Assembly (NCBI RefSeq): GCF_001667505.1
Contig: NZ_LZHZ01000001.1
Location: 93,476 to 157,475 of the forward strand
Length of the DNA stretch: 64,000 bases
Source: Mycobacterium sp. ACS1612
GTDB lineage: Bacteria; Actinomycetota; Actinomycetes; Mycobacteriales; Mycobacteriaceae
Reading direction: 5' to 3'
Shown here in pieces: positions 9,346 through 19,665 of the stretch. Below the pieces are notes generated by a model. It had not been told where the DNA came from and did not search any database. It saw only the letters and a program-made list of their open reading frames with translations. Positions within the stretch are counted from its first letter, which is position 1. Each line of letters opens with the position of its first letter. A program made the translations under genes and the position numbers.

Positions 9346-10020
9346 GTGCCTGTGAACCGAATTCGCCGCCTCGCCGTCGCCGCTCTTGCGGCCTACGCCG
9401 GTGTTCTCGCAACAACGGTGTCGCCCATGCCAATTGGGGTCGCGTCAGCCGACGACTGCCCAGACATCGAAGTGACCTTCGCCCGCGGTACCAATGACGC
9501 ACCCGGCCTCGGCAACGTCGGCGACGCATTCGTCTCCGCGTTGCGCGGAAAGGTCGGCGGCCGGTCGGTGGGCGCCTATGCGGTCAACTACCCCGCCAAC
9601 TACGACTTCCTCGCGGCAGCCGACGGCGCCAACGACGCCAGCGCGCACATCCAGTACATGGTGAACAACTGCCCGAACACCCGGTTGGTGCTTGGCGGCT
9701 ATTCGCAGGGCGCGGCCGTGATCGACGTCATCGCCGCGGTGCCGATGCCGGTGCTGGGTTTCAACGACCCGCTTCCGCCGAACGTACCCGACCACGTCGC
9801 AGCCATCGCCGCATTCGGCAACCCCTCGGCCAAACTGGGCCTGCCCCTGACCGTCAGCCCGGTCTACGGCAGCAGGGCGATCGACCTGTGCAATGCGAAT
9901 GACCCGATCTGCCAGACCGACGGTGAAAGCGTCGCGGCGCACCGGGCCTACCCGGGGGGACCGACCGATCAGGCGGCTAACTTCGTCGCCGGGCTGCTTC
10001 CGCAGCCAATCTCAAATTGA
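9346..10020 (+). CDS. Secreted cutinase-like serine esterase 2
   Basis: The 224-residue paralogue of the preceding gene has a signal peptide up to about VASADDCPD. The nucleophile is Ser120 in GGYSQGAA, with Asp186 (NDPIC) and His199. Compared with copy 1 it has a slightly longer loop after the nucleophile (VPMPVLGFNDPLPPNVPDH), which it shares with copy 3. The start is GTG 9346; GTG 9352 is possible. The 24-base gap before it contains a TATCAT hexamer that could serve as a -10 element, so it may have its own promoter as well as readthrough from copy 1. Confidence 0.92.
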   Translation: MPVNRIRRLAVAALAAYAGVLATTVSPMPIGVASADDCPDIEVTFARGTNDAPGLGNVGDAFVSALRGKVGGRSVGAYAVNYPANYDFLAAADGANDASAHIQYMVNNCPNTRLVLGGYSQGAAVIDVIAAVPMPVLGFNDPLPPNVPDHVAAIAAFGNPSAKLGLPLTVSPVYGSRAIDLCNANDPICQTDGESVAAHRAYPGGPTDQAANFVAGLLPQPISN

Positions 10021-10055
10021 CGCGAAGGTGCACACTCTCGGTTAGGATCGGCTAA

Positions 10056-10751
10056 GTGGGGACTGATCTTGACCCTCGCCGATGGGTCCGACGAGGTCTA
10101 ATACTCTTCTGCGCAGCACTTCTCGCTGCTACCGGTCTAGTGGCGCCGGCGATGGCGCCGACTCGCGATGCCCTCCCGTCGGCGTCTGCGGCCTGCCCAG
10201 CGGTGGAGGTGATCTTCGCCCGCGGGCGGCTGGAGTCGCCGGGCGTTGGGGTGCTCGGCAACGCGTTCGTCAACGCGCTGCGTTCGAAGAGCAACAAGAA
10301 CATCGGGGTCTATGCGGTGCGCTATCCCGCCGACAACCAAATCGATGTCGGGGCCAATGACATGAGCGCCCACGTGCAATCCATGATGAACAGCTGCCCG
10401 GATACGCGGTTGGTGCTTGGTGGTTATTCGCTCGGCGCTGCGGTCACCGACGTCGTGCTGGCGGTGCCGTTCGAGTTCTTCGGGTTCGACAACCCACTGC
10501 CGCCTGGTGCGGATCAGCACATCGCCGCCGTCGCGCTGTTCGGCAACGGCGTCGCCTGGGTGGGCCCGATCACCAACTTCAATCCGATCTACCGCGACAG
10601 GACCATCGAGTTGTGTCACGGCGCCGACCCGATCTGCAACCCGGCCGACCCCAACACGTGGCAGGACAACTGGCCCGCCCACCTCGCCAACGCTTACATC
10701 GGCGCGGGCATGGCGAATCAAGCCGCGGACTTCGTCTCGGGCCGCGTCTAG
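10056..10751 (+). CDS. Secreted cutinase-like serine esterase 3
   Basis: The 231-residue third cutinase paralogue has an Arg-rich N-terminus, a hydrophobic core (about residues 14-32) and mature sequence from about [11 protein letters not shown]. The nucleophile is Ser125 in GGYSLGAA, where Leu replaces the Gln of copies 1 and 2 next to the active serine. Asp191 and His209 complete the triad. That change in the oxyanion-hole neighbour suggests altered substrate preference or activity. The start is GTG 10056. The 3' end overlaps the convergent truA stop by three bases (stops at 10749-10751 and 10748-10750). Confidence 0.9.
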   Translation: MGTDLDPRRWVRRGLILFCAALLAATGLVAPAMAPTRDALPSASAACPAVEVIFARGRLESPGVGVLGNAFVNALRSKSNKNIGVYAVRYPADNQIDVGANDMSAHVQSMMNSCPDTRLVLGGYSLGAAVTDVVLAVPFEFFGFDNPLPPGADQHIAAVALFGNGVAWVGPITNFNPIYRDRTIELCHGADPICNPADPNTWQDNWPAHLANAYIGAGMANQAADFVSGRV

Positions 10752-11617
10752 TCGATGACGCGCAGGTCTCGTGTGACGGCGGTGCGCGCCCCCAGTTGAT
10801 CGTCGGGCGGATAATCCACCCCGATCAACGTCAGGCCGTGCGCCGGTGCCGCCGCGAAGTCACTGGACCGTTGGGTTGCGGTCAACAACCCTACGCACCA
10901 ATCTGGTTCGCGTCGATGCTCGCCCACCGCCAGCAGCGCGCCGACCAGTGACCTCACCATCGACCAGCAGAACGCGTCGGCGCTGACGTCAGCGATGACC
11001 CGGTCACCGTCCCGTCTCCAGTCCAGCCGCTGCAGGTCGCGAATCGTGGTGGCGCCCTGACGCTGACGGCAGAAGGCGGCGAAGTCGTGCAGCCCTACCA
11101 GATGTCGTGAGGCCGCCGCCATCGCCTCGACGTCCAGCGGCCGAGGCCACGCCGTCACGAAGCGCGCCTCCTGAGGCTCGACGCCGTACGGGGCGGTCGA
11201 CAATCGGTAGACATAGTGTCTGCGCAGCGCCGAAAAGCGAGCGTCGAAACCCGCTGCCGCACGGCTGATGTCGAGGATCCGGACATCGGAGGGCAGGAAT
11301 CTGGCAAGGCGACGCACCAGCGGCAGGAACTCGCTGTCCCCCTCGCGGGTCGTACGCGGATACGCATTCGGCAGGGCGTCGCCAGGAACGTCCACGTGCG
11401 CCACCTGCCCCGTGGCATGCACACCCGCGTCGGTGCGACCCGCCGCGCGCAGTTGAACGGAAGCGCGGAACACCGTCGACAGTGCGTCGTCGAGAACGCC
11501 CGCGACGGTCCGCTGCCCGGCCTGTAGCGCCCATCCGGCGAATTCGGTTCCGTCGTAGGCGATATCGAGCCGAAGACGAACAAACCCGCCACCGGAATCG
11601 ATGGCGGGCTCGTTCAT
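10748..11617 (-). CDS. truA: tRNA pseudouridine(38-40) synthase TruA
   Basis: TruA isomerises uridines 38-40 in the tRNA anticodon arm. The 289-residue product shows [18 protein letters not shown] near the N-terminus and the catalytic Asp63 in the motif GRTDAGVHA. The frame extends upstream into rplQ, but ATG 11617, seven bases after the rplQ stop, gives the normal N-terminus [23 protein letters not shown]. It is the last gene of the alpha ribosomal operon, as in other mycobacteria. Confidence 0.96.
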   Translation of the reverse strand: MNEPAIDSGGGFVRLRLDIAYDGTEFAGWALQAGQRTVAGVLDDALSTVFRASVQLRAAGRTDAGVHATGQVAHVDVPGDALPNAYPRTTREGDSEFLPLVRRLARFLPSDVRILDISRAAAGFDARFSALRRHYVYRLSTAPYGVEPQEARFVTAWPRPLDVEAMAAASRHLVGLHDFAAFCRQRQGATTIRDLQRLDWRRDGDRVIADVSADAFCWSMVRSLVGALLAVGEHRREPDWCVGLLTATQRSSDFAAAPAHGLTLIGVDYPPDDQLGARTAVTRDLRVID

Positions 11618-11624
11618 GGCTTCG

Positions 11625-12203
11625 CTACTTGTCGTCGTCGGCCTTGTCCTCGGCCTTAGCCTCGGCGACCTCTTCGGCAGCCTCAGCGGTCTGGGCCTCC
11701 TCGATCGCCTCGTCCTCGGCCTTGACCTCGTCGACGGTCGGGCCTTCGGCGGCTTCCGGTTCGACCGCGGCCTGCGGAGCGGCCGCGGCAGCAACCTTCT
11801 TCGCACCCGCGGCGCGACGCGCCCTGTTGGCCTCGTCGGTGACCGTCTTCTCCCGCACCAGTTCGATGACCGCCATCGGAGCGTTGTCGCCCTTGCGGTT
11901 CTCGACCTTGATGATGCGGGTGTAGCCGCCGTTGCGGTCGGCGTAGAACGGCCCGATCTCGGCGAACAGGGCGTGCACCACGTCCTTGTCGCGGATCTTC
12001 TTCATCACCTCACGCCGGTTGTGCAGCGCACCCTTCTTGGCGTGGGTGATCAGCTTCTCCGCGTAGGGCCGCAACGCCCGAGCCTTGGGCTCGGTCGTCT
12101 TGATCCGGCCGTGCTCGAACAGCGACGTGGCCAGGTTGGCCAGAATCGCCTTCTGGTGCGAGGACGACCCGCCGAGGCGAGGGCCCTTGGTGGGCTTGGG
12201 CAT
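11625..12203 (-). CDS. rplQ: 50S ribosomal protein L17
   Basis: L17 is a 50S assembly and exit-tunnel protein. The 192-residue product has the conserved L17 core at residues 1-118 ([21 protein letters not shown]...), followed by an Ala/Glu/Lys-rich low-complexity tail of about 70 residues. Such acidic tails are usual in actinobacterial L17. It lies between rpoA and truA in the alpha operon. Confidence 0.97.
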   Translation of the reverse strand: MPKPTKGPRLGGSSSHQKAILANLATSLFEHGRIKTTEPKARALRPYAEKLITHAKKGALHNRREVMKKIRDKDVVHALFAEIGPFYADRNGGYTRIIKVENRKGDNAPMAVIELVREKTVTDEANRARRAAGAKKVAAAAAPQAAVEPEAAEGPTVDEVKAEDEAIEEAQTAEAAEEVAEAKAEDKADDDK

Positions 12204-12264
12204 TGCGACTTCTCCTATGTGGGGCCGACCCCCGTATCAGGTAGGGCCGGGACGGACTTCTTGT

Positions 12265-13344
<1,080 letters not shown>

Positions 13345-13393
13345 CTATTTGATGTCGCGTGTCCCGGCCGCCATCCGGACGGCCGAGAAGTCT

Positions 13394-13999
13394 TTACTTC
13401 GAGTAGAGCTCGACGATCAGCTGCTCCTGCAGCGGGATGTCGATCTGCGCGCGCTCTGGCAACTGGTGCACCAGGATCCGCTGACGCTCGCCGACCACCT
13501 GCAGCCAGCCAGGGATCGGACGGTCGCCCGCGGTCTCGCGTGCGACTTCGAACGGCAACGTGTTCAGCGACTTCGGCTTGACGTCGATGATGTCGTACTG
13601 GGACACCCGGTAGCTCGGGATGTCCACCTTGACGCCGTTGACGGTGAAGTGGCCGTGGCTGACCAGCTGGCGCGCCATACGACGCGTTCGGGCCAGGCCG
13701 GCACGGTAGATCACGTTGTCGAGACGGCTCTCGAGGATCCGCAGCAGGTTGTCACCGGTCTTGCCGGGCAGCCGGTTGGCCTCTTCGTAGTAGCGGCGGA
13801 ACTGCTTCTCCATCACGCCGTAGGAGAAGCGGGCCTTCTGCTTCTCCTGCAGCTGCTGGCGGTACTCGCTCTCCTTGACCCGCGCACGGCCGTGCTGACC
13901 GGGCGGGTAGGGGCGCTTCTCGAACGACTGATCGCCACCGACCAGGTCGACGCCGAAGCGGCGCGACTTGCGGGTGGCGGGTCCGGTGTAACGAGCCAT
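13394..13999 (-). CDS. rpsD: 30S ribosomal protein S4
   Basis: S4 is a primary 16S rRNA binder that also takes part in translational autocontrol in some bacteria. The 201-residue product has the S4 RNA-binding region RLDNVIYRAGLARTRRMARQLVSHGHFTVNG. The N-terminus MARYTGPATRKSRRFGVDL has no zinc-binding cysteines, so this is the C-minus (zinc-independent) form. It stands between rpsK and rpoA in the alpha operon. Confidence 0.98.
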   Translation of the reverse strand: MARYTGPATRKSRRFGVDLVGGDQSFEKRPYPPGQHGRARVKESEYRQQLQEKQKARFSYGVMEKQFRRYYEEANRLPGKTGDNLLRILESRLDNVIYRAGLARTRRMARQLVSHGHFTVNGVKVDIPSYRVSQYDIIDVKPKSLNTLPFEVARETAGDRPIPGWLQVVGERQRILVHQLPERAQIDIPLQEQLIVELYSK

Positions 14000-14014
14000 A
14001 AGTCAGATTCCTCC

Positions 14015-14431
14015 CTAGACCCGGCGCCGCTTCGGCGGACGGCAACCGTTGTGCGGCTGCGGCGTGACGTCGGAAATGGCGCCGACCTCGAGGCCGGCGG
14101 CCTGCAGTGACCGGATGGCGGTCTCACGGCCCGAACCCGGGCCCTTCACGAACACGTCGACCTTTTTCACGCCGTGCTCCTGCGCCTTGCGCGCGGCGTT
14201 CTCGGCGGCCAACTGTGCGGCGAACGGGGTCGACTTACGCGAACCCTTGAAACCGACGTGACCCGACGACGCCCAGGCGATGACGTTGCCCTGCGGATCG
14301 GTGATGGACACGATCGTGTTGTTGAACGTGCTCTTGATGTGCGCGGCGCCGTGCGGGACGTTCTTCTTTTCCCTGCGGCGGGTCTTCTGGCCCTTCTTCG
14401 CCGCGGAGGCACCCTTTTTTGCTGGTGGCAT
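14015..14431 (-). CDS. rpsK: 30S ribosomal protein S11
   Basis: S11 lies in the platform of the 30S subunit and contacts 16S rRNA near the E site. The 138-residue product has a Lys/Ala-rich N-terminal extension and then [19 protein letters not shown] and the C-terminal [19 protein letters not shown] typical of S11. It begins four bases after the rpsM stop. Confidence 0.98.
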   Translation of the reverse strand: MPPAKKGASAAKKGQKTRRREKKNVPHGAAHIKSTFNNTIVSITDPQGNVIAWASSGHVGFKGSRKSTPFAAQLAAENAARKAQEHGVKKVDVFVKGPGSGRETAIRSLQAAGLEVGAISDVTPQPHNGCRPPKRRRV

Positions 14432-14435
14432 CTAC

Positions 14436-14810
14436 TTACCTGGCCTTCTTCTTGCCGGCGATGGTGCGCTTCGGACCCTTGCGGGTGCGCGCATTGGTCT
14501 TGGTCCGCTGGCCGCGCACCGGCAGGCCACGGCGGTGCCGCAGGCCCTGGTAGCAGCCGATCTCGATCTTGCGGCGGATGTCGGCCTGCACCTCGCGGCG
14601 CAGGTCGCCCTCGACCTTGAGGTTGGCTTCGATGTAGTCGCGCAACTGGGTGACCTGATCGTCGGTCAGGTCCTTGGTGCGCAGGTTCCGGTCGATGCCG
14701 GTGGCTTCCAGGATCTCCTGGGAGCGGGTACGGCCGACGCCGTAGATGTAGGTCAGCGCGATCTCCATGCGCTTATCGCGCGGAAGATCGACGCCCACGA
14801 GACGTGCCAT
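14436..14810 (-). CDS. rpsM: 30S ribosomal protein S13
   Basis: S13 is at the head of the 30S subunit and bridges to the 50S subunit. The 124-residue product begins [26 protein letters not shown], includes the helix-two-turn-helix region and ends in a basic tail [13 protein letters not shown]. It is the first gene after a 140-base spacer that separates it from rpmJ. Confidence 0.98.
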   Translation of the reverse strand: MARLVGVDLPRDKRMEIALTYIYGVGRTRSQEILEATGIDRNLRTKDLTDDQVTQLRDYIEANLKVEGDLRREVQADIRRKIEIGCYQGLRHRRGLPVRGQRTKTNARTRKGPKRTIAGKKKAR

Positions 14811-14869
14811 CAGGCGGTGTTCCTTCTTCTATGCGGAGGTCTGGTCCCAGTCCGTTCCCTCGTAATGGG

Positions 14870-14889
14870 GTCCGGCCTCCGTTCCGGAC
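14870..14889 (-). other. Hairpin in the rpmJ-rpsM spacer
   Basis: GTCCGG (14870-14875) and CCGGAC (14884-14889) form a 6-bp stem with an 8-base loop in the transcript leading into rpsM. A second, longer-looped repeat ACTGAG/CTCAGT lies at 14893-14898 and 14910-14915. The 140-base spacer is otherwise featureless. It could be a leader for r-protein autocontrol or an attenuator, but no U-run follows, so I only note the structure. Confidence 0.3.
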
Positions 14890-14950
14890 GTAACTGAGCA
14901 GCCGATCCACTCAGTGGTACTGGGATTTCATCATTCAGTTGTCGGCAAGA

Positions 14951-15064
14951 TCAGCCTTGGCGCTGCTTGTGGCGCGGATCTGAGCAGATCACCATGACCC
15001 GCCCATGCCGACGGATCACCCTGCACTTGTCGCATATGGGCTTGACGCTCGGGTTCACCTTCAC
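14951..15064 (-). CDS. rpmJ: 50S ribosomal protein L36
   Basis: L36 is the small zinc-ribbon protein of the 50S subunit. The 37-residue product [19 protein letters not shown]... has the zinc ligands Cys11, Cys14, Cys27 and His32 of the C-plus form. It starts at GTG 15064 (GTGAAGGTGAAC) and lies between infA and rpmM-proximal spacer sequence leading to rpsM, in the universal infA-rpmJ-rpsM order. Confidence 0.97.
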
Positions 15065-15095
15065 GGCTGTCGTCGATCCTTCTCGTTCTGTCGTC

Positions 15096-15317
15096 TTACT
15101 TGTACCGGTAAACAATGCGGCCCCGGGACAGGTCGTAGGGAGACAACTCCACCACGACGCGGTCCTCGGGCAGGATGCGGATGTAGTGCTGCCGCATCTT
15201 GCCGCTGATGTGGGCAAGAACCTTGTGTCCGTTCTCCAGCTCGATGCGAAACATCGCATTGGGCAGAGGCTCGACCACGCGGCCCTCGACCTCGATGGCA
15301 CCGTCTTTCTTGGCCAT
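15096..15317 (-). CDS. infA: Translation initiation factor IF-1
   Basis: IF-1 binds the A site of the 30S subunit during initiation. The 73-residue S1-like OB-fold protein [20 protein letters not shown]...[10 protein letters not shown] matches the family along its full length. ATG 15317 is chosen for this N-terminus although the frame stays open upstream to 15584. It is the first gene of the alpha operon in this genome; about 257 bases separate it from the divergent flavoprotein gene. Confidence 0.98.
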
Positions 15318-15471
15318 TGTGTTTCGGAGATCCTCCGTGTCCCTGTAGATCGTTGGCGCCCGGTCGGCGCAGCTTCGTCCGACTACAAAACGTGGGCCTG
15401 TAGCCAGAAATTCCAGCTTGTCGAGGACAGAGAGCACGCAGGAGCCGGCGCGGGAGCCGCACCGTCGATCT

Positions 15472-15499
15472 ATGATACCCGTTCGGCGGCGTGCCCCAA
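15472..15499 (-). promoter_or_regulatory. Candidate sigma-A-like promoter for the infA operon
   Basis: Read on the minus strand, TTGGGG (15499-15494), 16 bases, then TATCAT (15477-15472) resembles a mycobacterial housekeeping promoter. It lies about 155 bases upstream of the infA start in the divergent region. The -35 match is weak; a start-site map would be needed to settle it. The rest of 15318-15574 shows no gene. Confidence 0.35.
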
Positions 15500-15574
15500 A
15501 ATCGCGGAAGGCCCAGGCCAGCGGGGCCATCTTAGGCCGATAACCGCTGGACAACGGGAGCATACTGATAACCG

Positions 15575-17275
15575 ATGACTGCACCGGTCTCTACGCCCCG
15601 CAAACCCGTCTTGCTGACAGTCGACGACGACCCCGCGGTCTCCCGCGCGGTCGCGCGCGACCTGCGCCGCCACTACGGCGACCGTTACCGCATCGTGCGC
15701 GCCGAAACGGGCCTGGAAGCCCTGGAAACCCTCAACGAACTGAAGCTGCGCGGCGACACCGTCGCCGTGTTCGTGGCCGACTACCGGATGCCGCAGATGA
15801 GCGGCATCGAGTTCCTCGAAGAGGCGATGGACATCTACCCGCTCGCCCGCCGCGTGCTGCTGACCGCGTACGCCGACACCCACGCCGCCATCGACGCGAT
15901 CAACGTCGTCGACCTGGACCACTACCTGCTCAAGCCGTGGGACCCGCCGGAGGAGAAGCTGTACCCGGTGATCGACGGCCTGCTCGAGGCGTGGCACGCC
16001 ACCGGCGACCGCGCGATCCCGCACACCAAGGTGATCGGCCACCGCTGGAACGAGCGGTCCTGGGAGGTGCGCCAGTTCCTGGCCCGTAACCAGCACTCGT
16101 TCCGCTCGTTCAATGCCGACGAACCCAAGGGCAAACAGCTGCTGGACGCGGCGGGCCTGGACGGCTTCCAGCTTCCCGTCGTGATCACCGAGCAGGGCGA
16201 GACACTCGTCGAACCCACCGACGCCGAACTGGCAGGGATGCTGGGCCTGTCGACCACCCCGTCGCTGGAGATGTACGAACTGGCGGTCATCGGCGGCGGC
16301 CCCGCAGGTTTGGCGGCCGCGGTGTACGGCGCCTCGGAAGGCCTCAAGACCGTGCTCATCGAGGAGACCACCACCGGCGGGCAGGCCGGCCGCAGCTCCA
16401 GGATCGAGAACTACCTCGGTTTCGAGATGGGTATCTCGGGTGCGGAGTTGACGACGTCGGCGCGCCGGCAGGCCGAGCGGTTCGGCGCCGAGGTCATCAC
16501 CACCCGCAAGGCCGTCGCGCTGCACGCCGGGGACAGCGGCACCGCACGCACCATCGAGTTCGCGGACGGCAGCACCATCGCAGCGCAGGCGGTCATCCTC
16601 GCTACCGGCGTCTCCTACCGTCAACTGCAGAACGTTCCCGGCTGTTGGGACGACCCCGACGACAACGCCTGCAACTACATCGGCCGGGGTGTGTACTACG
16701 GCGCCTCGGTGTCCGATTCCAGCGAGTGCGCGGGCGAGGACGTCTACATCGTCGGCGGCGCTAATTCGGCAGGCCAAGCGGCGATGTTCATGTCCCACTC
16801 CGCCAAACACGTGACGCTGCTGGTGCGTGGCCCGTCGCTGGAGGCGTCGATGTCCTACTACCTGATCCAGCAGATCGAGAAGAACGACAAGATCTCCGTC
16901 CGGGTGTGCACCGAGGTCGTCGACACCATCGGCGAGGACGACCACCTGACCGGTCTGGTGCTGCACAACAAGCAGAGCGGCGAGAACGAAACGGTCAACT
17001 GTGACCGGCTGTGCTGCTTCATCGGCGCCGAGCCGCGCACGGACTGGCTCGACGTGGTGGCCAAGGACGACCACGGGTTCATCCTGTCCGGCCCAGACCT
17101 CAAGGACGTTTCCGGGTGGACGCTGGATCGCCCGCCGCACCACTTGGAAACAAGCGTGCCGGGTGTGTTTGTTGCAGGTGATGTGCGAGCCGAATCCGCC
17201 AAGCGGGTGGCAGCAGCCGTCGGCGAAGGGTCGATGGCGGTGATGTTGGTGCACCGCTACCTAGCGGAAACTTAG
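15575..17275 (+). CDS. Response regulator fused to thioredoxin-reductase-like FAD oxidoreductase
   Basis: The 566-residue protein has three parts. Residues 8-125 form a CheY-like receiver with phospho-acceptor Asp69 (VADYRMP), Thr97 and Lys120, all intact. Residues 150-228 look like a glutaredoxin/thioredoxin-fold segment whose CxxC position reads WNERSW. Residues 233-566 are a thioredoxin-reductase-like flavoprotein with an FAD motif [12 protein letters not shown], a second nucleotide motif [17 protein letters not shown] at about 391-402, and the C-terminal [11 protein letters not shown]. The redox CATC of classical enzymes is replaced by GASV (376-379), so it cannot work as a disulfide reductase by the usual route. 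It is followed after 13 bases by its likely partner kinase. Confidence 0.88.
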
Positions 17276-17288
17276 GAAAGAAGTCGAC

Positions 17289-18779
17289 ATGGGCGAGACT
17301 GGAAGCAAATGCCTGCCTGACGAACTGCGGACGCTGTTCCTGTTCGAGGCCCTGACCGACGAGCAGCTGCAGATGCTATGCGAAAACGGTCATATCGAGT
17401 CTTTCGAACCCGGCCCGATCGTCGTCGAAGGGGAACCGGCGACCTGCTTCTACGTCCTGCTCGATGGTGAGCTGATCATGTCCAAACGGTCGGCAGGCAT
17501 GGACATCGTGACCGGACGCACCTCGCAGCGAGGCGTCTACTGCGGTGCGTGGTCGGCGTATGTGCCCGCCGAGGAACACCTATATGAAGCCTCGGTGCGG
17601 GTGACCAAGCCGTCGCGGTTCTTCGTACTCGACGCCGAAGCGTTCGCCACCTTCATGCGCAGCCAGTTCCCGATGGCGGTACATCTGCTCGAGGGACATA
17701 TGGTCGGTGGCCTGCGCCAGCGTCAGATCATCGGACAGCGGGAGAAGCTGCTTGCGCTGGGCACCATCACCGCGGGTCTGACCCATCAGCTCAACAACCC
17801 GGCCGCCGCAATCTCCCGCGACGTGTCGAACCTGCGCGAGAACGTCGGCAAGATGCGTCACAAGCTGTCGATGCTCGCCGACGGTAAGTTCACGCCCGAG
17901 GCGCTGCGCGTGTTGGTGTCCATCCAGGACGAGGTGGCCGAGCAGGTAGCCAAGGCCAAGACCCACGAACTCAGTCCGCTGGAGACCTCTGACCGCGAGG
18001 ACGAGATTGGCGACTGGCTGGAGGACCACGGGATCGCCAGCGGCTGGGATTACGCGCCGACGTTCGTCGAGGCTGGACTCGACATCGACTGGCTGGAACG
18101 TGTTGTGGCGTCGATCGACGACGTCGACTGCTCAGCCACGTTGCAAAGCGCGATCGGCTGGCTGAAATACACCATCGACACGGAACTCTCTGTGAATCGG
18201 ATTGCCGAAGCCAGTAAGCGCATTTCGGCACTGCTCGCAGGCACCAAGCAGTACTCGCAGATGGACCGGGCGCCGTATCAGTCCGCGGACATCCACGAGC
18301 TGTTGTGGAGCACGGTGATGATGTTCGGCGAGAAGGTCGGCAAGGAGGCGCCGATCAAGATCGTCAAGGACCTCGACAAGTCGATACCTGAATTGCTCTG
18401 CTACCCAGGCGATCTCAACCAGGTCTGGACGAACATCATCGACAACGCGATTCAGGCCATGGATGGCCACGGCACGCTGACGCTGCGCACCCGCCGGGAA
18501 TCCGACGAGATGATCAGGGTCGAGATCTGCGACGACGGCCCCGGTATCCCCGACGACATCATCGACCGCATCTTCACTCCGTTCTTCACCACCAAGCCGT
18601 TCGGCGAAGGCACCGGCCTTGGCCTCGACCTGGCCTGGCGCATCGTGGTGGAAAAGCATCGTGGCAATCTGCGCGTGGAGTCGCAGCCCGGCGAGACCAA
18701 GTTCATCGTGACGCTGCCACTGCAGGCGCCCGCACCGGAACTACCGACGCCGACGGAGCTTCCTGCCGGAGTGGAATAG
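17289..18779 (+). CDS. Histidine kinase with cyclic-nucleotide-binding-like sensor domain
   Basis: The 496-residue soluble kinase has an N-terminal cNMP-binding-like (CRP-type) domain (about 18-130). A dimerisation helix follows with phospho-acceptor His166 in LTHQLNNPAAA, then an unusually long insert (about 190-290). The HATPase domain has N box NIIDNAIQAM, G1 DDGPGIPDD and FFTTKPFGEGTGLGL. No transmembrane helix is seen, so it senses a cytoplasmic signal. It is 13 bases downstream of the receiver-flavoprotein gene, making a two-gene phosphotransfer operon whose output would be the fused oxidoreductase. A weak GAAAGAAG ribosome binding site precedes ATG 17289. Confidence 0.9.
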   Translation: MGETGSKCLPDELRTLFLFEALTDEQLQMLCENGHIESFEPGPIVVEGEPATCFYVLLDGELIMSKRSAGMDIVTGRTSQRGVYCGAWSAYVPAEEHLYEASVRVTKPSRFFVLDAEAFATFMRSQFPMAVHLLEGHMVGGLRQRQIIGQREKLLALGTITAGLTHQLNNPAAAISRDVSNLRENVGKMRHKLSMLADGKFTPEALRVLVSIQDEVAEQVAKAKTHELSPLETSDREDEIGDWLEDHGIASGWDYAPTFVEAGLDIDWLERVVASIDDVDCSATLQSAIGWLKYTIDTELSVNRIAEASKRISALLAGTKQYSQMDRAPYQSADIHELLWSTVMMFGEKVGKEAPIKIVKDLDKSIPELLCYPGDLNQVWTNIIDNAIQAMDGHGTLTLRTRRESDEMIRVEICDDGPGIPDDIIDRIFTPFFTTKPFGEGTGLGLDLAWRIVVEKHRGNLRVESQPGETKFIVTLPLQAPAPELPTPTELPAGVE

Positions 18780-18807
18780 TGGCGACTCGGTCGAAGTTAA
18801 CCCGACC

Positions 18808-19653
18808 ATGACGAAGCCCAATCTCGGCGCCTACGGCGTATTCGGCCACCACCAGCTTTGGCAACAACTCAGTCCGGCGCAACTCAAAGACATCGAAGCG
18901 CTCGGATACGGCGCGATCTGGGCGGGCGGGTCACCGGCGGCCGAGTTGGCTTGGGTGGAGCCACTTCTGGAGCCGACCACCACGCTGCAGGTCGCCACGG
19001 GCATTGTCAACATCTGGACGGCCGACCCAGGACCGGTCGCCGAGTCCTACCACCGCATCGACACCGCCTACCCTGGTCGCTTCCTGTTGGGTATCGGCGT
19101 CGGCCACCCGGAGGCGGGCCACGAGTATCGCAAGCCCTACGACGCGCTGGTGGAGTACCTGGACAAGCTCGACGAGCACGGCGTGCCGAAGGACCGTCGG
19201 GTGGTCGCGGCGTTGGGACCCCAGGTCCTCAAGCTGTCCGCGCGCCGCGCCGCAGGCCCGCACCCGTATCTGACGACGCCCGAGCACACCGCGCAGGCCC
19301 GCGAACTGCTCGGCCCTGACGCGTTCATCGCACCAGAACACAAGGTCGTGTTGACCACCGACGCCGAGAAGGCGCGCGCCGTCGGCCGCAAGGCGCTCGA
19401 GATCTACCTCAACCTGACGAACTACCTCAACAGCTGGAAACGTCTCGGGTTCAGTGATGAAGAGGTCGCGAAACCGGGTAGTGACCGTCTGGTGGACGCG
19501 GTCGTTGCCTACGGCACCGTCGACGCGATCGCGGCGCGACTGAAGGAGCACCTGGACGCGGGCGCTGACCATGTGCCGGTGCAGGTGTTGACGTCGCCGG
19601 ACAAGCTGGTGCCTGCGCTCGCCGAACTGGCCGGACCACTCGGACTGAAGTAA
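18808..19653 (+). CDS. LLM-class F420-dependent oxidoreductase (copy 1)
   Basis: The 281-residue luciferase-like monooxygenase-family protein shows the short LLM barrel with LLGIGVGHPEAGHEYRKPYDALVEYLDKLD and a TIM-barrel core. In mycobacteria such proteins often use coenzyme F420; the cofactor is inferred from the family. It occupies the position of Rv3463 in M. tuberculosis, between the alpha operon and rmlB. It is followed after 12 bases by a close paralogue (copy 2), which suggests recent duplication. Substrate unknown. Confidence 0.88.
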   Translation: MTKPNLGAYGVFGHHQLWQQLSPAQLKDIEALGYGAIWAGGSPAAELAWVEPLLEPTTTLQVATGIVNIWTADPGPVAESYHRIDTAYPGRFLLGIGVGHPEAGHEYRKPYDALVEYLDKLDEHGVPKDRRVVAALGPQVLKLSARRAAGPHPYLTTPEHTAQARELLGPDAFIAPEHKVVLTTDAEKARAVGRKALEIYLNLTNYLNSWKRLGFSDEEVAKPGSDRLVDAVVAYGTVDAIAARLKEHLDAGADHVPVQVLTSPDKLVPALAELAGPLGLK

Positions 19654-19665
19654 GGGGAAATGGAC

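Noticed and set aside
14870..14915. Riboswitch in the rpmJ-rpsM spacer
   Set aside because: Only two short stems; no known riboswitch core.
15470..17254. Long open frame antisense to the flavoprotein gene
   Set aside because: Composition bias in high-GC DNA leaves antisense frames open; no domain similarity and the sense strand has a clear protein family.
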